Shown: one piece after another, positions 25,622 through 35,018 of the stretch | Layout of the letters: each line of letters opens with the position of its first letter | Numbering within the stretch: position 1 is the stretch's first letter | IMG/VR virus record: IMGVR_UViG_3300036770_002724 | Location: 1-64,000 of that record | Length of the DNA stretch: 64,000 bases | Reading direction: 5' to 3' (one strand) | From: a virus | Notes under the pieces: model-generated | What the model was told of the DNA's origin: nothing | Seen by the model: only the letters and a program-made list of their open reading frames with translations | The model's database searches: none | Made by a program: the position numbers and the translations under genes

Positions 25622-26857
25622 ATGGTACAGGATCCCTTCCGTGTAGATCAGCTTCGCATCCGACCGGAGGCTGCGTCCCTCATTCGCATCTACGACGTTT
25701 CTGGAGATTTGGCTTTTCAGGATGCCTCAACGGTCGGGACGCTGTTCCGCGATCTCGCGGGTCTAGCCCTGGCCAACCTCTACACCGTCGGGACGGGACT
25801 CGGGGCGGGATACTCGACCATCCAGTCGGCGCTCGATGCGGTCCCTTCCTCATCTAGCCCGACCAACCCCTACGTCATCCTTGTCGGTCCCGGTCAGTAT
25901 CAGGAGACGGTCACGGTCGTTCGCGATGGGGTCACCATCATCGGTTGGGGGGCGCTGCTACAGTCTGCCGCCGAGGCCAACCCGGACGGGCCGGGGGCGT
26001 TCCACACCCTCGTCATCGAAGAAGGTCTAGGGACCATTCCGAGGAACGTCCTCATCCAAGGGCTTACCATCACCAACGCACATACCGGGTACGCCTGCGT
26101 TCGGATCGACGGCGGCGCCGGGTCCGAGGTCGGTCTGGGCGGGATCACCCTTCTGGATTGCACCCTTCGCGCGACGTCGCCCACCAGCAACCGACCGATC
26201 TCGGCATCCTCCATGAACAACCTCGTTGTCCAAGGGGGGTCGATGACCGGGAGCAACGCAACTGCCCTGGTCTACGTCGAGGAGTGCGCGAGCGTTCGGT
26301 TCGATGGGGTTCGTGACATCCCGGCGGTCCAACTGGACTACGACTCGGGCGGGAACCTGCCGTCCCTCTTCGGTTCTTCTTACGCCCTGATCGGATGTCC
26401 GAGCCTTGGTGAGACGTCGTCCCTTCTCCCCCCGGTCAGTTCGACGTTGAGCGGGCTAGGCTCGCTTCTCATGGTGGGCTGTACGGGCGGAGCGGACGTG
26501 ATCATGGACGGGGACCGGACTCTGGAAGTCCGCAACTCAGCCATCGGGGATCTGACGCTCAATGGGACCACGGCGGCGACGCTCATCGCGACGTCGAGGG
26601 GGACGGCGACGGGGGCTACGGCGACCTTGGCAGAGCCTCTCCTACAGGGGGTGGCTACGTTCATCGCGGCGAGCACTGTCAGCGTGACGTTCAATCCGGA
26701 TCAACCAGACGACAACTACCAGGTTGTCCTGACGCCTCTGGCGACCACGTCAGATCAGATCCCTTGGATTTCTGCCAAGGCGGCTACCGGATTCACCATC
26801 AACTTCTCGGGTGCTCAGAGCATGAGCGTCGATTGGTCCGTCATTCGACGGGTTTGA
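25622..26857 (+). CDS. Tailspike-like protein with right-handed beta-helix
   Basis: A 411-residue protein. Residues ~65-125 show the pectate-lyase-type entry YSTIQSALDAVP, then PYVILVGPGQYQETVTV and GVTIIGWG, followed by successive short strands (VLIQGLTITNA, LGGITLLDCT, NNLVVQGGSM). This is a right-handed parallel beta-helix, the fold of many phage tailspikes. A C-terminal domain with VSVTFNPDQPDDNYQVVLTP matches the end of the upstream protein. It likely binds or cuts a surface polysaccharide; catalytic residues cannot be assigned by eye. Confidence 0.7.
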   Translation: MVQDPFRVDQLRIRPEAASLIRIYDVSGDLAFQDASTVGTLFRDLAGLALANLYTVGTGLGAGYSTIQSALDAVPSSSSPTNPYVILVGPGQYQETVTVVRDGVTIIGWGALLQSAAEANPDGPGAFHTLVIEEGLGTIPRNVLIQGLTITNAHTGYACVRIDGGAGSEVGLGGITLLDCTLRATSPTSNRPISASSMNNLVVQGGSMTGSNATALVYVEECASVRFDGVRDIPAVQLDYDSGGNLPSLFGSSYALIGCPSLGETSSLLPPVSSTLSGLGSLLMVGCTGGADVIMDGDRTLEVRNSAIGDLTLNGTTAATLIATSRGTATGATATLAEPLLQGVATFIAASTVSVTFNPDQPDDNYQVVLTPLATTSDQIPWISAKAATGFTINFSGAQSMSVDWSVIRRV

Positions 26858-26870
26858 AGCGAGGTCTAAC

Positions 26871-27467
26871 GTGTCGAACTCCAAGCTATTTGAGCGTTTC
26901 GCCCAAGAAGCCCCCAACTCGTTTTGGGAGGACATGGGGACTGCGTTCACCGTTGACTCGGCTATTGATACGGTTCTCCAAGCCAACACCCTTGAGGGTC
27001 CACGCGCGACTTCGGTACGGGCGCTTACTGACCGATCTGCGTCGGATGCCGTCTCTCTTCCCCTACCTTCAGGGACGCGGGTGAAGTTTGTCGCGAGTCT
27101 GGCCTCGGTCCTGAGCTACTCCGACATTCCTTCCGGGGACATGGAGGGGACCATCATCAAGGTCAAGACCGCCGAGGGGAAGATCACCCATCGGGAGGGC
27201 CGTGCTTTCGTCCTTTGGGATGACGGCAAGTTCCGCCCCGTGCTGGCCGAGCATCTTCGCCGGGCCTCTCCCCGGAAGCGCATGGCAACTGCGGTTCGCA
27301 TGACGGTCGCCAATCTGGGGGACATCTCAGGCATCTTCAAGGCTGCGAACGGGGATGAGCTGATCCACAAAGCGACTCGCGATCTCTGGTCGTTCCGCCA
27401 AGACAAGAACGGTTCCTTCGTTATTGAGCGACTGTTCGATGATGAGGGTAAGCCGCTGAAGGTGTGA
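26871..27467 (+). CDS. Hypothetical virion-module protein with SH3-like segment (198 aa)
   Basis: Starts with GTG after GCGAGGT. A helical N-terminus is followed by a barrel-like stretch around residues 60-125: SGTRVKFVASLASV, MEGTIIKVKTAEGK, GRAFVLWDDGKFRPVLAEHLRRA. This is like the SH3/KOW-type segments in the protein at 43933. The C-terminus (DELIHKATRDLWSFRQD) is a compact alpha/beta piece that recurs in phage structural proteins. No named family recognised. Confidence 0.65.
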   Translation: MSNSKLFERFAQEAPNSFWEDMGTAFTVDSAIDTVLQANTLEGPRATSVRALTDRSASDAVSLPLPSGTRVKFVASLASVLSYSDIPSGDMEGTIIKVKTAEGKITHREGRAFVLWDDGKFRPVLAEHLRRASPRKRMATAVRMTVANLGDISGIFKAANGDELIHKATRDLWSFRQDKNGSFVIERLFDDEGKPLKV

Positions 27468-27468
27468 T

Positions 27469-28443
27469 ATGACCTCCCCGTTCGCCAGGAAGATCGCCGC
27501 TCGCTATCAGGTTCGTCTGATCGCCCGGGAGGTCTATGCCGCTTCCCGACCGTTGCAGAGTCGGACTGCGGGCTTGCAGCATTTCACCGTCGATGTTCTT
27601 GAAGCCTTTGGTCAAGGGTTCGTGGAGCCTCTTTCCAAGGGTCGGATTGCAGCGTCTTTGGTCACCCGCAAGCTGAAAAACTTGGTGTCTCTTTTTTCCA
27701 AGGTGCCCCGGCTGTGGGGTCAGTTGAAGAAAACTCTCCTAAAGGACGCCCCTGACTGGGAGGGTGTCAAGAGCCTTCCTGCGATCATCAAGTGGCTCCC
27801 AAGCAAGATCCATCAACTCATGGTCGATGGGGCGAAGTACGCCTCTCGGTTCATTGATGCTCTGTTCAAGCGTTCGCCTTTCGACTTGTTGGCGGCGGGC
27901 TCGGACAGTCTGCTCTCTGTCAATGGTCTCCTGAATCGAATCCTCGATCATCTGAAGGCCAAGGCCCCCCAGCAGTTCAAGGTCTTTGCCTCCAAGGTAG
28001 GTGGCTACGTCGAGGGCAAAGTTCTTTCCGCAGCCGCTTGGGTCAAGGAGAGTTTCCCTGCACTGGTTGAGGTGGGCTCCAAGGTCTTGAACAACCCCCT
28101 TGTTATCTGGGCTCTCTACTGGTACATCTGGAATCGGGTTCAAGAGTTCGAGTGGGATGCCGCTTCGTTGGCGAAAGCTGCGGTCGGTGCCCTTACGTTT
28201 GAGGATCTATGGGCCTCCCTTCCGGGTTCCGCTATCGGTAAAGTCCTTACGGTCTTGACCGGAGGGGTTCTCGACACCTACGCCCTGCTGCCGTATGCGC
28301 TTTTGGCTCGGATTGCCTTTGCTCTGGCAAGTGGATACCTCCGCTGGAACGGCGGTAAGATCCTTCCTGACTGGGAGCGGCTGGAGTCGACCTTGGGCCT
28401 GAAACCAGACTTCTTTGAGTCTGCTGGTCTTCGATCCGTCTAG
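27469..28443 (+). CDS. Helical virion-module protein with N-terminal ARKIAARY motif (324 aa)
   Basis: The N-terminus reads FARKIAARYQVRLIARE, a version of the basic A-R-x-A-x-R-Y motif found at the C-termini of other proteins here. The rest is helical and hydrophobic, with several long amphipathic segments (LVSLFSKVPRLWGQLKKTL; VIWALYWYIWNRV; YALLARIAFALASGYL). The last two could insert in a membrane. One possibility is an internal virion protein released into the cell on infection. The family is unknown. Confidence 0.7.
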   Translation: MTSPFARKIAARYQVRLIAREVYAASRPLQSRTAGLQHFTVDVLEAFGQGFVEPLSKGRIAASLVTRKLKNLVSLFSKVPRLWGQLKKTLLKDAPDWEGVKSLPAIIKWLPSKIHQLMVDGAKYASRFIDALFKRSPFDLLAAGSDSLLSVNGLLNRILDHLKAKAPQQFKVFASKVGGYVEGKVLSAAAWVKESFPALVEVGSKVLNNPLVIWALYWYIWNRVQEFEWDAASLAKAAVGALTFEDLWASLPGSAIGKVLTVLTGGVLDTYALLPYALLARIAFALASGYLRWNGGKILPDWERLESTLGLKPDFFESAGLRSV

Positions 28444-28516
28444 GCTGCGCTCTGGGGGCCTCTAGCCCGTCCCTAGTCCGTCTATACCTCGGACCTTTTG
28501 AGGCCGGAGGCCCTTC

Positions 28517-29164
28517 ATGTCCGCTGAACAAGACGAGACGAAAACGGTTCCTGGGGCTCTTGTGCCGCGTCGGTCGCGGATCAAGACGGCGGGCGAAGTC
28601 CGCTTCATCAAGGATCGAGGCGGGGACTCAAAGGAGTGGGGCTGGGGTTCTCCTGGCCCGTCGCAGCGGGAGCTATCCCCCGGATTTGAGTTCAACCCGA
28701 ATAACATCAAGCCTCTGGCGAAGACGCTGCGAGCTACCCTCATGGCTCTGGGCCACTCCTTGTCAGCGTACACCTTGTTCACTCGACTGAAGTCGGCCAC
28801 GGTATCGCCGGACGGGTCTCTGGGCGGCAAAGGCTACATCCAGAAGATTGCGGATATGCGCCGCCAGTACATGAACTGCGTCGAAGCCTTGTCTGCTCTC
28901 TCGGATACCCTCTATGATGAGATCCATGCTCCTCATTGGAGTCCGGTGATCCGCGATCAGGATCCTCGGGAGCGTGAGCAGGTTCTCGAGATTCTTGACG
29001 GCGTTGAGGAGATTCGCGACGACCCCGAGGAATGGGCCGAGGAAGAGGAACAGGAGCAGGTCGAGAAGCCCAAGAAGACCGCCCGCCGCAAAACCGCTTC
29101 CTTCAATCCGCACGCTAGGTTGGTCTCCAGAGTAGCCAGTCGTTATCTTGGTGAGGACGAGTGA
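28517..29164 (+). CDS. Virion-module protein with C-terminal RVASRYL tag (215 aa)
   Basis: The product has a basic N-terminus with RRSRIKTAGEVRF, a helical core (residues ~70-150), an acidic EEWAEEEEQEQ stretch, and then a basic end, LVSRVASRYLGEDE. This is the clearest example of the recurrent C-terminal motif (bases 29117-29149). A strong GGAGG site lies in a GGCC-GGA-GGCC hairpin before the ATG. Its stop overlaps the next start. No known family. Confidence 0.7.
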   Translation: MSAEQDETKTVPGALVPRRSRIKTAGEVRFIKDRGGDSKEWGWGSPGPSQRELSPGFEFNPNNIKPLAKTLRATLMALGHSLSAYTLFTRLKSATVSPDGSLGGKGYIQKIADMRRQYMNCVEALSALSDTLYDEIHAPHWSPVIRDQDPREREQVLEILDGVEEIRDDPEEWAEEEEQEQVEKPKKTARRKTASFNPHARLVSRVASRYLGEDE

Positions 29165-31437
29165 TGAGCAGCAAGAAATCTTTTGATGACTGGGTTCAGC
29201 ACGTCGGAGAGTCCGCTCTACCGGCGGACGAGTTCACCTTCACCGAGGGGTCCAACTACGGTCTCGACGGCTTCGGCTTCGACAAGCGCATGAACGAGGG
29301 TGTCTTGGATGGTGCTCGCCTTCCTTCGGTGAAGGGTCTCTCTGGCTTGCCTGACGGATTCGTCGCCCCTCCCGCAGCTTCTGACCTTCCCAATGACGAC
29401 CTCACGAGTGAGCGTCATGCTTTCAATCTGAGCACCATGCTCTCCGAGGAAGAGGGGGCACTCCACCTTTCCCCAGAGGTCAAGGCTGCCGCTCAGGTGG
29501 TAGACCTATCCTGGCTAGATCCGACTCAGAAGCAGGATCCGAGGCGGCTGCCAAAGGGTCTGCGCCCTGAGATTGAGAACGCCAACGCTTCGATCAAGGA
29601 GCTTGAAGAAGCCTGGGGTGCAGGAAAACAGACGACCGGCTTGGAGCTTGTCCCTAATACGAACGAGCAGGAGGCCACCCAGTACAAGCGGGAGGTGGCT
29701 CTTGGACCCAAGTCCGGTCAACCGGGGGCTAAAAAAGCCAGTACAGAGGACATCCGGGACGTTGTCCTGCACGCCATGCGTCGGTCAGCGTTCGGTCACT
29801 CCCTGCCTGAGATCAAGACCGAAGTCGCCTTGCTGCTAGGGCAAGATGCCGTCCGGGCTAAAAAGGCGATGGAGTTGATCGAGTCCGAGCATGGGCTTGC
29901 GGGCAAGGTCTTCATCCGTGCTTCTGCTTTCCCAGGCATCAAGAATGGACGTTGGGTCAAGGAAATCCGCAAAGCAGCGCGGACGGCCCGATATGTCATC
30001 ACGGATGACCCTGCGGTCGCGGACAAGCTGAAGATGACGGCGGTTTCCGAGGTCCCTTGGAAGCAGGCTCTCGCGAAGTACCGACCCGCCCTTCAGTCTG
30101 CGGGTTACAAGCTCGCGAGTCAGGGATCCCCGCAGGACATCCTCAAGGCGGCGTTCGCGGATGGTCCCGAGGCCGCTCCCTCTCCTGAAGGATTCAAGCC
30201 CATCGACGTCAAGCCCGCCGATAGGGTGACCGCTGCTGAAGCCAAGGAGGGCTTCTACGCTACTCCGGTCGAGGAGCGTGAAGTTGTTGATCCTTCCGCG
30301 AATCGGAAAGCCTCCGAGCGACGAGAGGCTCTGGTTCAGATCGCCCGATGGGTGAAGGCGGGCCTCCTGGAGCAAGAGGACGCCCTGAAGTTGCAGGCGT
30401 CCAAGGCTTCGGCGGAGATGATCCTCAAGACGGGGGCGCGTCTGGTGGCGGCTTCTGGTCGTCCTGTTCCTTATCAGGGGACGGGGACTTTCCAGTTCGC
30501 TGTGCCGAAGGCCGCATCCGTCACTCGCGATGAGGCTTGGGCCGCTCTCCGCACCGCCGAGGACAAGGCGACTAAACAGGCTCAGGACATCGAATCACAT
30601 CGTCTCCACAAGTTCAAGGTCCACGTTGCCCGGATGGTGCGCGGGGGTCTGCTGACCAAGAAAGAAGCCCGTCATCTCGTCGGTCTTGATCAGCCTGTGG
30701 ATACCCTGTACCGATTGGCTTCCAAGGTTGCCAGTCGGCGTGACCGTTCCGAGGGCGAGGTTGTTCGAGTCCAGAAGGCTGCCTCGTACAAGGGTCCGGT
30801 CTTCAAGGGGGCGTCGTCTCGTCGAGCCCAGGAGACCACGCTGTCCGAAGAGGAGCGCCAGATTCTTGCAGCAGCGGAGGAGGCTGGTGAGAAGGCTCAG
30901 AACATCACCAAGGTACTTCGCTTCGCCCGGCAGCAGATGACCGAAGGAATGGCAGGGCACCACTTGGACGCGATGCTAGAGGCCAAGTTCGCCAAGCCTC
31001 TACGCAAGGCTTCCTCCAGCTTGTTGCGCGTTCTGAGGGATGAGCACGAGGGCTTGGCGGGCCATCTCTATGTGGACGCCGAGGCGTACATGTCGAAGAC
31101 GGGCACGGCAGGCTGCGAGGAAGGCGCCCTCAAGCACAGGACGAACGGAATCAAGTACGTCTTGGCGGCAGATCGCTGCTCCGGATGTATCCACGTTTCC
31201 GCAGGGAACTGCAAGGTCTACAAGAAGGCCCTGGCCGTAGAGATCCCGACGAAAGACCCCAAGGCTTATCAGCGCAAGATGCTCGCCGCAACCAAGGCCA
31301 CGGACGCAGAGGTCACGGCGAGCTACTTCGATCAATCGGAGTACGACCTCGGCTCGCCCTTGGATGACTTCGACCTTGATGGCGTTGCCTCGACTGAGAC
31401 GCTCGGAGAGATTCTTTTCGGGGAGATGGAAGTATGA
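29164..31437 (+). CDS. Large virion-module protein with cysteine cluster and internal RLASKVASR motif (757 aa)
   Basis: A long, Lys/Ala-rich helical protein with many K-A-S or K-A-A-S spacers (NRKASERRE, QASKASAEM, PKAASVTRD, QKAASYKGP) and the motif LYRLASKVASRR near residue 520. Near residues 650-690 a cluster, GCEEGALKHR then RCSGCIHVSAGNCKVYKK, looks like a metal site. It ends in an acidic region. The first in-frame codon is a GTG at 29161; ATG 29164 is the likely start. It may be an internal head or tape-like protein; I cannot assign a family. Confidence 0.7.
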   Translation: MSSKKSFDDWVQHVGESALPADEFTFTEGSNYGLDGFGFDKRMNEGVLDGARLPSVKGLSGLPDGFVAPPAASDLPNDDLTSERHAFNLSTMLSEEEGALHLSPEVKAAAQVVDLSWLDPTQKQDPRRLPKGLRPEIENANASIKELEEAWGAGKQTTGLELVPNTNEQEATQYKREVALGPKSGQPGAKKASTEDIRDVVLHAMRRSAFGHSLPEIKTEVALLLGQDAVRAKKAMELIESEHGLAGKVFIRASAFPGIKNGRWVKEIRKAARTARYVITDDPAVADKLKMTAVSEVPWKQALAKYRPALQSAGYKLASQGSPQDILKAAFADGPEAAPSPEGFKPIDVKPADRVTAAEAKEGFYATPVEEREVVDPSANRKASERREALVQIARWVKAGLLEQEDALKLQASKASAEMILKTGARLVAASGRPVPYQGTGTFQFAVPKAASVTRDEAWAALRTAEDKATKQAQDIESHRLHKFKVHVARMVRGGLLTKKEARHLVGLDQPVDTLYRLASKVASRRDRSEGEVVRVQKAASYKGPVFKGASSRRAQETTLSEEERQILAAAEEAGEKAQNITKVLRFARQQMTEGMAGHHLDAMLEAKFAKPLRKASSSLLRVLRDEHEGLAGHLYVDAEAYMSKTGTAGCEEGALKHRTNGIKYVLAADRCSGCIHVSAGNCKVYKKALAVEIPTKDPKAYQRKMLAATKATDAEVTASYFDQSEYDLGSPLDDFDLDGVASTETLGEILFGEMEV

Positions 31438-31901
31438 AGACCGAACTTCAGAGCCTGTTTTGTCAGCTTCGAGCCCTTAGCTGGACTCATCATGCCGCCC
31501 ATTGGCAGGCAAAGGGCACCGACGCTTACCAGGACCACCTCCTCTTTGAGCGGCTGTACAAGGACACCCTGGATGAGATCGACGGGTTCGCAGAGAAGCT
31601 CGTGGGGCTCTTGGGTGACGACACCGTGGATCCAGTGGTGATGATCGCAGGTACGCATCGTCATGTCGCTGCCGCCTGTGCGGTCAAGGGTCTCATGCCG
31701 AGGGCGCTTACTTCGGAGACCCTTTTCCTGTCCGCGATCAAGTCGGCGCTCGACTCCCTGGATTTGTCTCCGGGGATGCAGAACTTCTTGGAAGGCGTCG
31801 CGGACCTCCATGAGACGCACGTCTACCTGTTGAAGCAGCACTTCAAGGCCGGGGACACCGACTTGGTCCGGCAGTGGGGCTCGACCTTGGTGGGGGGATG
31901 A
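31434..31901 (+). CDS. Dps-like ferritin-family protein
   Basis: A 155-residue four-helix protein. H23-W24 in HHAAHWQAKG, D50 and E54 in DEIDGFAEKL reproduce the ferroxidase spacing of Dps (H31, D58, E62). Dps proteins form 12-mer shells that bind DNA and oxidise iron. Being encoded within the virion module (overlapping the 757-aa protein), it could be packaged or could protect phage DNA from oxidative damage. A ferritin-like domain without iron activity is possible. Confidence 0.75.
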   Translation: MKTELQSLFCQLRALSWTHHAAHWQAKGTDAYQDHLLFERLYKDTLDEIDGFAEKLVGLLGDDTVDPVVMIAGTHRHVAAACAVKGLMPRALTSETLFLSAIKSALDSLDLSPGMQNFLEGVADLHETHVYLLKQHFKAGDTDLVRQWGSTLVGG

Positions 31902-31904
31902 TCC

Positions 31905-32453
31905 ATGATCCAGCGGGTTTTTGAGGATGACTTCAGGGCTCTCGTAGGGACGCTACCTTACGGGAGTGACCCTAGCCAGAACAGCCTGCCTTACGCTGTC
32001 CCCCCCAAGCTCCGGACGGCGATCACTTCCGGCAACGCTTTCGTTACCGGGGAGCCGGGGGTCGTGGGGGGTGTGACGGCAGGCTATTCCACCCAGGTGG
32101 GAACGATCACCGTCGTCAACAATAACTACACCTCCATTCCCCCTACTAGCCGTTGTGTTCTTACGGTCGGAGACTACCAGTTGACGATGGGCCTGGAGAT
32201 CAACCCTGGGAATCCGGCGACTCCTAGCGATGGGGCGACCGGGATCGCTAATGCGATCAACCGTCTCCCCGGGTTCGTTGCTGTCGCTGCGCTGGCCGTC
32301 GTGACCGTCGGGTACGTCAGCGACGTGAACGCGGTCATTCCGTTTTCCGTTCAGCATAACGGTACGGTAACGAACTTGGTTTTGACGCCGGGCGTCAGCG
32401 TCGGGGCTCTCGCTCGTGGAACCCCGGCGGTGGGCGCTCCGGTCATCCTCTGA
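31905..32453 (+). CDS. Virion-type protein (182 aa)
   Basis: Rich in Val, Thr, Gly and Asn with strand patterns. The second half (GDYQLTMGLEINPGNPATP, then GATGIANAINRLPGFVAV) has the layout of a domain also visible in the proteins at 59923 and 61182 (VTIAGVVFSAV, then ATSLVATITDA), where a strand pair precedes a helix with A-x-x-x-x-I-N/T. A tail, neck or decoration component is likely. No named family. Confidence 0.6.
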   Translation: MIQRVFEDDFRALVGTLPYGSDPSQNSLPYAVPPKLRTAITSGNAFVTGEPGVVGGVTAGYSTQVGTITVVNNNYTSIPPTSRCVLTVGDYQLTMGLEINPGNPATPSDGATGIANAINRLPGFVAVAALAVVTVGYVSDVNAVIPFSVQHNGTVTNLVLTPGVSVGALARGTPAVGAPVIL

Positions 32454-32461
32454 GGTGGGTT

Positions 32462-33142
32462 ATGCCTAGAGCTTTTGTCAAGGACCGTCAGGAGCGTGCA
32501 GTCCTACTGAGCCGACTCCCGGAGGGGGCCACTCGGGTCAAGGTCGAGAACGAGATCGGCAAGACGTGTTACAAGGAAATCGACAACCTCGCTGACACGG
32601 ACAAGATTCTCACGAAAGACGATGGGACTCCCATCGTCATGTTCGCCTCTCCAGGTCGCAAGCGCCATGTGGTTTTGGAGCCGGTCAACTCGACTGTCAA
32701 AGAAATCCTGAAGCGTAAAGAGGCTTTCGTCCAGAAGGATCCCCTCTGCCAGATCACCCACCAGGATCCGGAGTCTCCGGACGTCCTCCAGCACGTCATG
32801 GTGGGGATCAGCGAGGAGGCAGCTTCCATCGCCTTTGAGCGTCAGGAGGCCGAACGGCAGGGCAAGGATACGGCCACGCTTTCTCAGCGGCGCATCCAAG
32901 CGATGAGGGCTGTGGGAGAGGCGTGGCTCAAGCGCAAGGAGCAGGTTTCCGCCCGGGGTATCGACCTGGACTCTCCGGCTTTCGAGTCCGTCTTCGCCTA
33001 CACGATGGAGACGTTCAAGGAAGCCATGACTTCCGCCAAGGCGCGTCCTGAGATGATCGAGACGGTCTTCGCCAAGTTCGCCCAGATGATCAACGACGAG
33101 TGGAAGGCCGAAGCGAAGACCCGGATGAAGAAGTTGGTGTAG
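32462..33142 (+). CDS. Hypothetical protein upstream of terminase (226 aa)
   Basis: N-terminal third is strand-rich and the rest long charged helices, with C-terminal FAKFAQMINDEWKAEAKTRMKKLV. It lies three bases before the large terminase gene. A small-terminase role is suggested by position, but no helix-turn-helix is evident; a head-tail connector or clamp is equally possible. Confidence 0.65.
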   Translation: MPRAFVKDRQERAVLLSRLPEGATRVKVENEIGKTCYKEIDNLADTDKILTKDDGTPIVMFASPGRKRHVVLEPVNSTVKEILKRKEAFVQKDPLCQITHQDPESPDVLQHVMVGISEEAASIAFERQEAERQGKDTATLSQRRIQAMRAVGEAWLKRKEQVSARGIDLDSPAFESVFAYTMETFKEAMTSAKARPEMIETVFAKFAQMINDEWKAEAKTRMKKLV

Positions 33143-33145
33143 CCT

Positions 33146-35014
33146 ATGGGCCTAGCCAATATCGCGATGGGCGTGGGGCGTACCAAGCCCTCGGGAAGCG
33201 CCCCCTCTTCCGTCGTAGACATCATCACCTTCGCGGAATCCGACTGGGGACTGGGGTGTAACCTCTTTCCGGCTCAGAGAGTCATCCTCAAAGCCTTCTA
33301 CGGGATCCCTCTCAACGATACAGACAAGACGGTCCCCGTTTCGGACTGGCGTCGGCAAAGCTGGGCGCACATGACGGAAGCGGACTACCTCCGCAAGCTC
33401 TTCGACGACGGGCGGTCCAGTATCCGCGAGGTCGTCCCGGGAGATGAACGCCACGAGCTAGTTCTGAGCATCGGGCGCCGTTCAGGGAAGACGTTGATGG
33501 CGTCGGTCATCGCGACCTACGAGACGTACAAGCTGCTGCTGAAGGGGTGTCCTCAGAAGTACTACGGGCTTCCGACGACCAACGAGATCGGTATCGCCAG
33601 CGTCGCGACGGACAAGAAACAGGCAGGTATCCTCTACACAAACGTCTCAGGCTACTTCGCGGATTGTTCCTTCTTCTCGCAGTACATGGCGAATAGCACC
33701 CTGAGCTTCGCCAAGCTACAGACCCCCTACGACATCGAACGCTACGGTCGATTCAATGAGGCAGAGACCACCCGGTCCTCTATCTTCGTGAGCTTTCACG
33801 CTTGTGTCGCCAAGGGTCTTCGTGGTCCCGGCAACATCGTCATCATCCTCGACGAGCTAGCTCACTTCGTCGATGAGGGGCAGTCCTCCGCCGAACTGGT
33901 GTACAACGCGATCACGCCCAGCAAGTCGGCGTTTTCGCCCAAAGACCCCAACAGCCCCCAAGTCCCGACCGGCCCCGTAGAGGGGCGGGTGATCAGCATC
34001 AGTTCTCCTCTGGGTCGTCAGGGTCAGTTCTATTCCCTGTTTGAGATCGCCATGCGGGGGAGCGAGGCGAGCAAGGACATGCTCGCGATCCAGGCTCCGA
34101 CCTGGGAAGTCAACCCGACGGTCCCGGCGACCGAGTTCGAGAAGCACTACCTCAAGAATCAGACGGTCTTTTTCACGGAGTACGGGGCAGAGTTCACCGA
34201 CCGGACCCGAGGGTGGATCGAGCGGGCCGAAGACCTGGAAGCCTGCATTGACCCCACGGCAAAGCAGGTAGATGCTGCTCCGGCACGTCGCCCCCACTTC
34301 ATCGGGATCGACTTGGGCATGGTGGAGGACGCCTCTGCCGTGGCTATCGGCCACATCGAGGAACGCGAGGGTGAGAAGGTCATCATCGTGGATCTCGTGG
34401 ACCAGATCAAGGCTGGGGATGGCCGTTTCGCCAACGTCGAACGGCTAGATTTTGATGACATCGCGGACTGGATCCACCAGCTTTCCAAGCGGTTCTATCT
34501 GGCCGGTGGGGTGTTCGACCAGTGGGCGGGAATCCCGTTCGAGCAAGCTCTGGCAAAGCGGGGGCTTCGTCAACTGGTCTCGGAGCACATGACCAAGAAT
34601 CTGGTAAGCTCCATCTACCAGAACTTCAAGGACATGATGTTCGACCGTCGACTGGTCCTGTACGACGCCCCCATTCCTCCGGGCAAAAACCACTGCGATT
34701 ACATCCAGGAGCTTTTGGAGCTACAGGCACAGTCCGTCTCGAAGTACATCACGGTCGTCGAGGCTCCTAACATCGAGGGTAAGCACGATGACCGTTCGGA
34801 CGCCCTCGTCCGTATGGTCTGGCTCGCTAGCCAGAACATCACCAAACCCAAGTACATATCCAGGGGTGACGGGGCGACCTTGTCGCAGAGGACCGCAGCT
34901 ACGGCGAACATCCGGGAGGTCGCTAAAGCGGCTCTAGGTGCCCGTAAGATGGGGTCGCACCCTTCCCGGCAAGTTTCCCCTCTAGGCAGGGGTCGGGTTC
35001 TCGGTCGGAGGTGA
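33146..35014 (+). CDS. terL: Terminase large subunit (DNA packaging ATPase-nuclease)
   Basis: A 622-residue protein. ATPase domain: Walker A SIGRRSGKTLMAS (K115) and Walker B VIILDELAHF (D236, E237). Nuclease domain (RNase H fold): first acid D389 in FIGIDLGMVEDASA, a middle DQWAGIPFEQAL, and the last acid D552 in DDRSDALVRMVW. It pumps DNA into the prohead and cuts concatemers. A basic C-terminal tail follows. It is placed before the portal gene in standard order. Confidence 0.95.
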   Translation: MGLANIAMGVGRTKPSGSAPSSVVDIITFAESDWGLGCNLFPAQRVILKAFYGIPLNDTDKTVPVSDWRRQSWAHMTEADYLRKLFDDGRSSIREVVPGDERHELVLSIGRRSGKTLMASVIATYETYKLLLKGCPQKYYGLPTTNEIGIASVATDKKQAGILYTNVSGYFADCSFFSQYMANSTLSFAKLQTPYDIERYGRFNEAETTRSSIFVSFHACVAKGLRGPGNIVIILDELAHFVDEGQSSAELVYNAITPSKSAFSPKDPNSPQVPTGPVEGRVISISSPLGRQGQFYSLFEIAMRGSEASKDMLAIQAPTWEVNPTVPATEFEKHYLKNQTVFFTEYGAEFTDRTRGWIERAEDLEACIDPTAKQVDAAPARRPHFIGIDLGMVEDASAVAIGHIEEREGEKVIIVDLVDQIKAGDGRFANVERLDFDDIADWIHQLSKRFYLAGGVFDQWAGIPFEQALAKRGLRQLVSEHMTKNLVSSIYQNFKDMMFDRRLVLYDAPIPPGKNHCDYIQELLELQAQSVSKYITVVEAPNIEGKHDDRSDALVRMVWLASQNITKPKYISRGDGATLSQRTAATANIREVAKAALGARKMGSHPSRQVSPLGRGRVLGRR

Positions 35015-35018
35015 TGTC

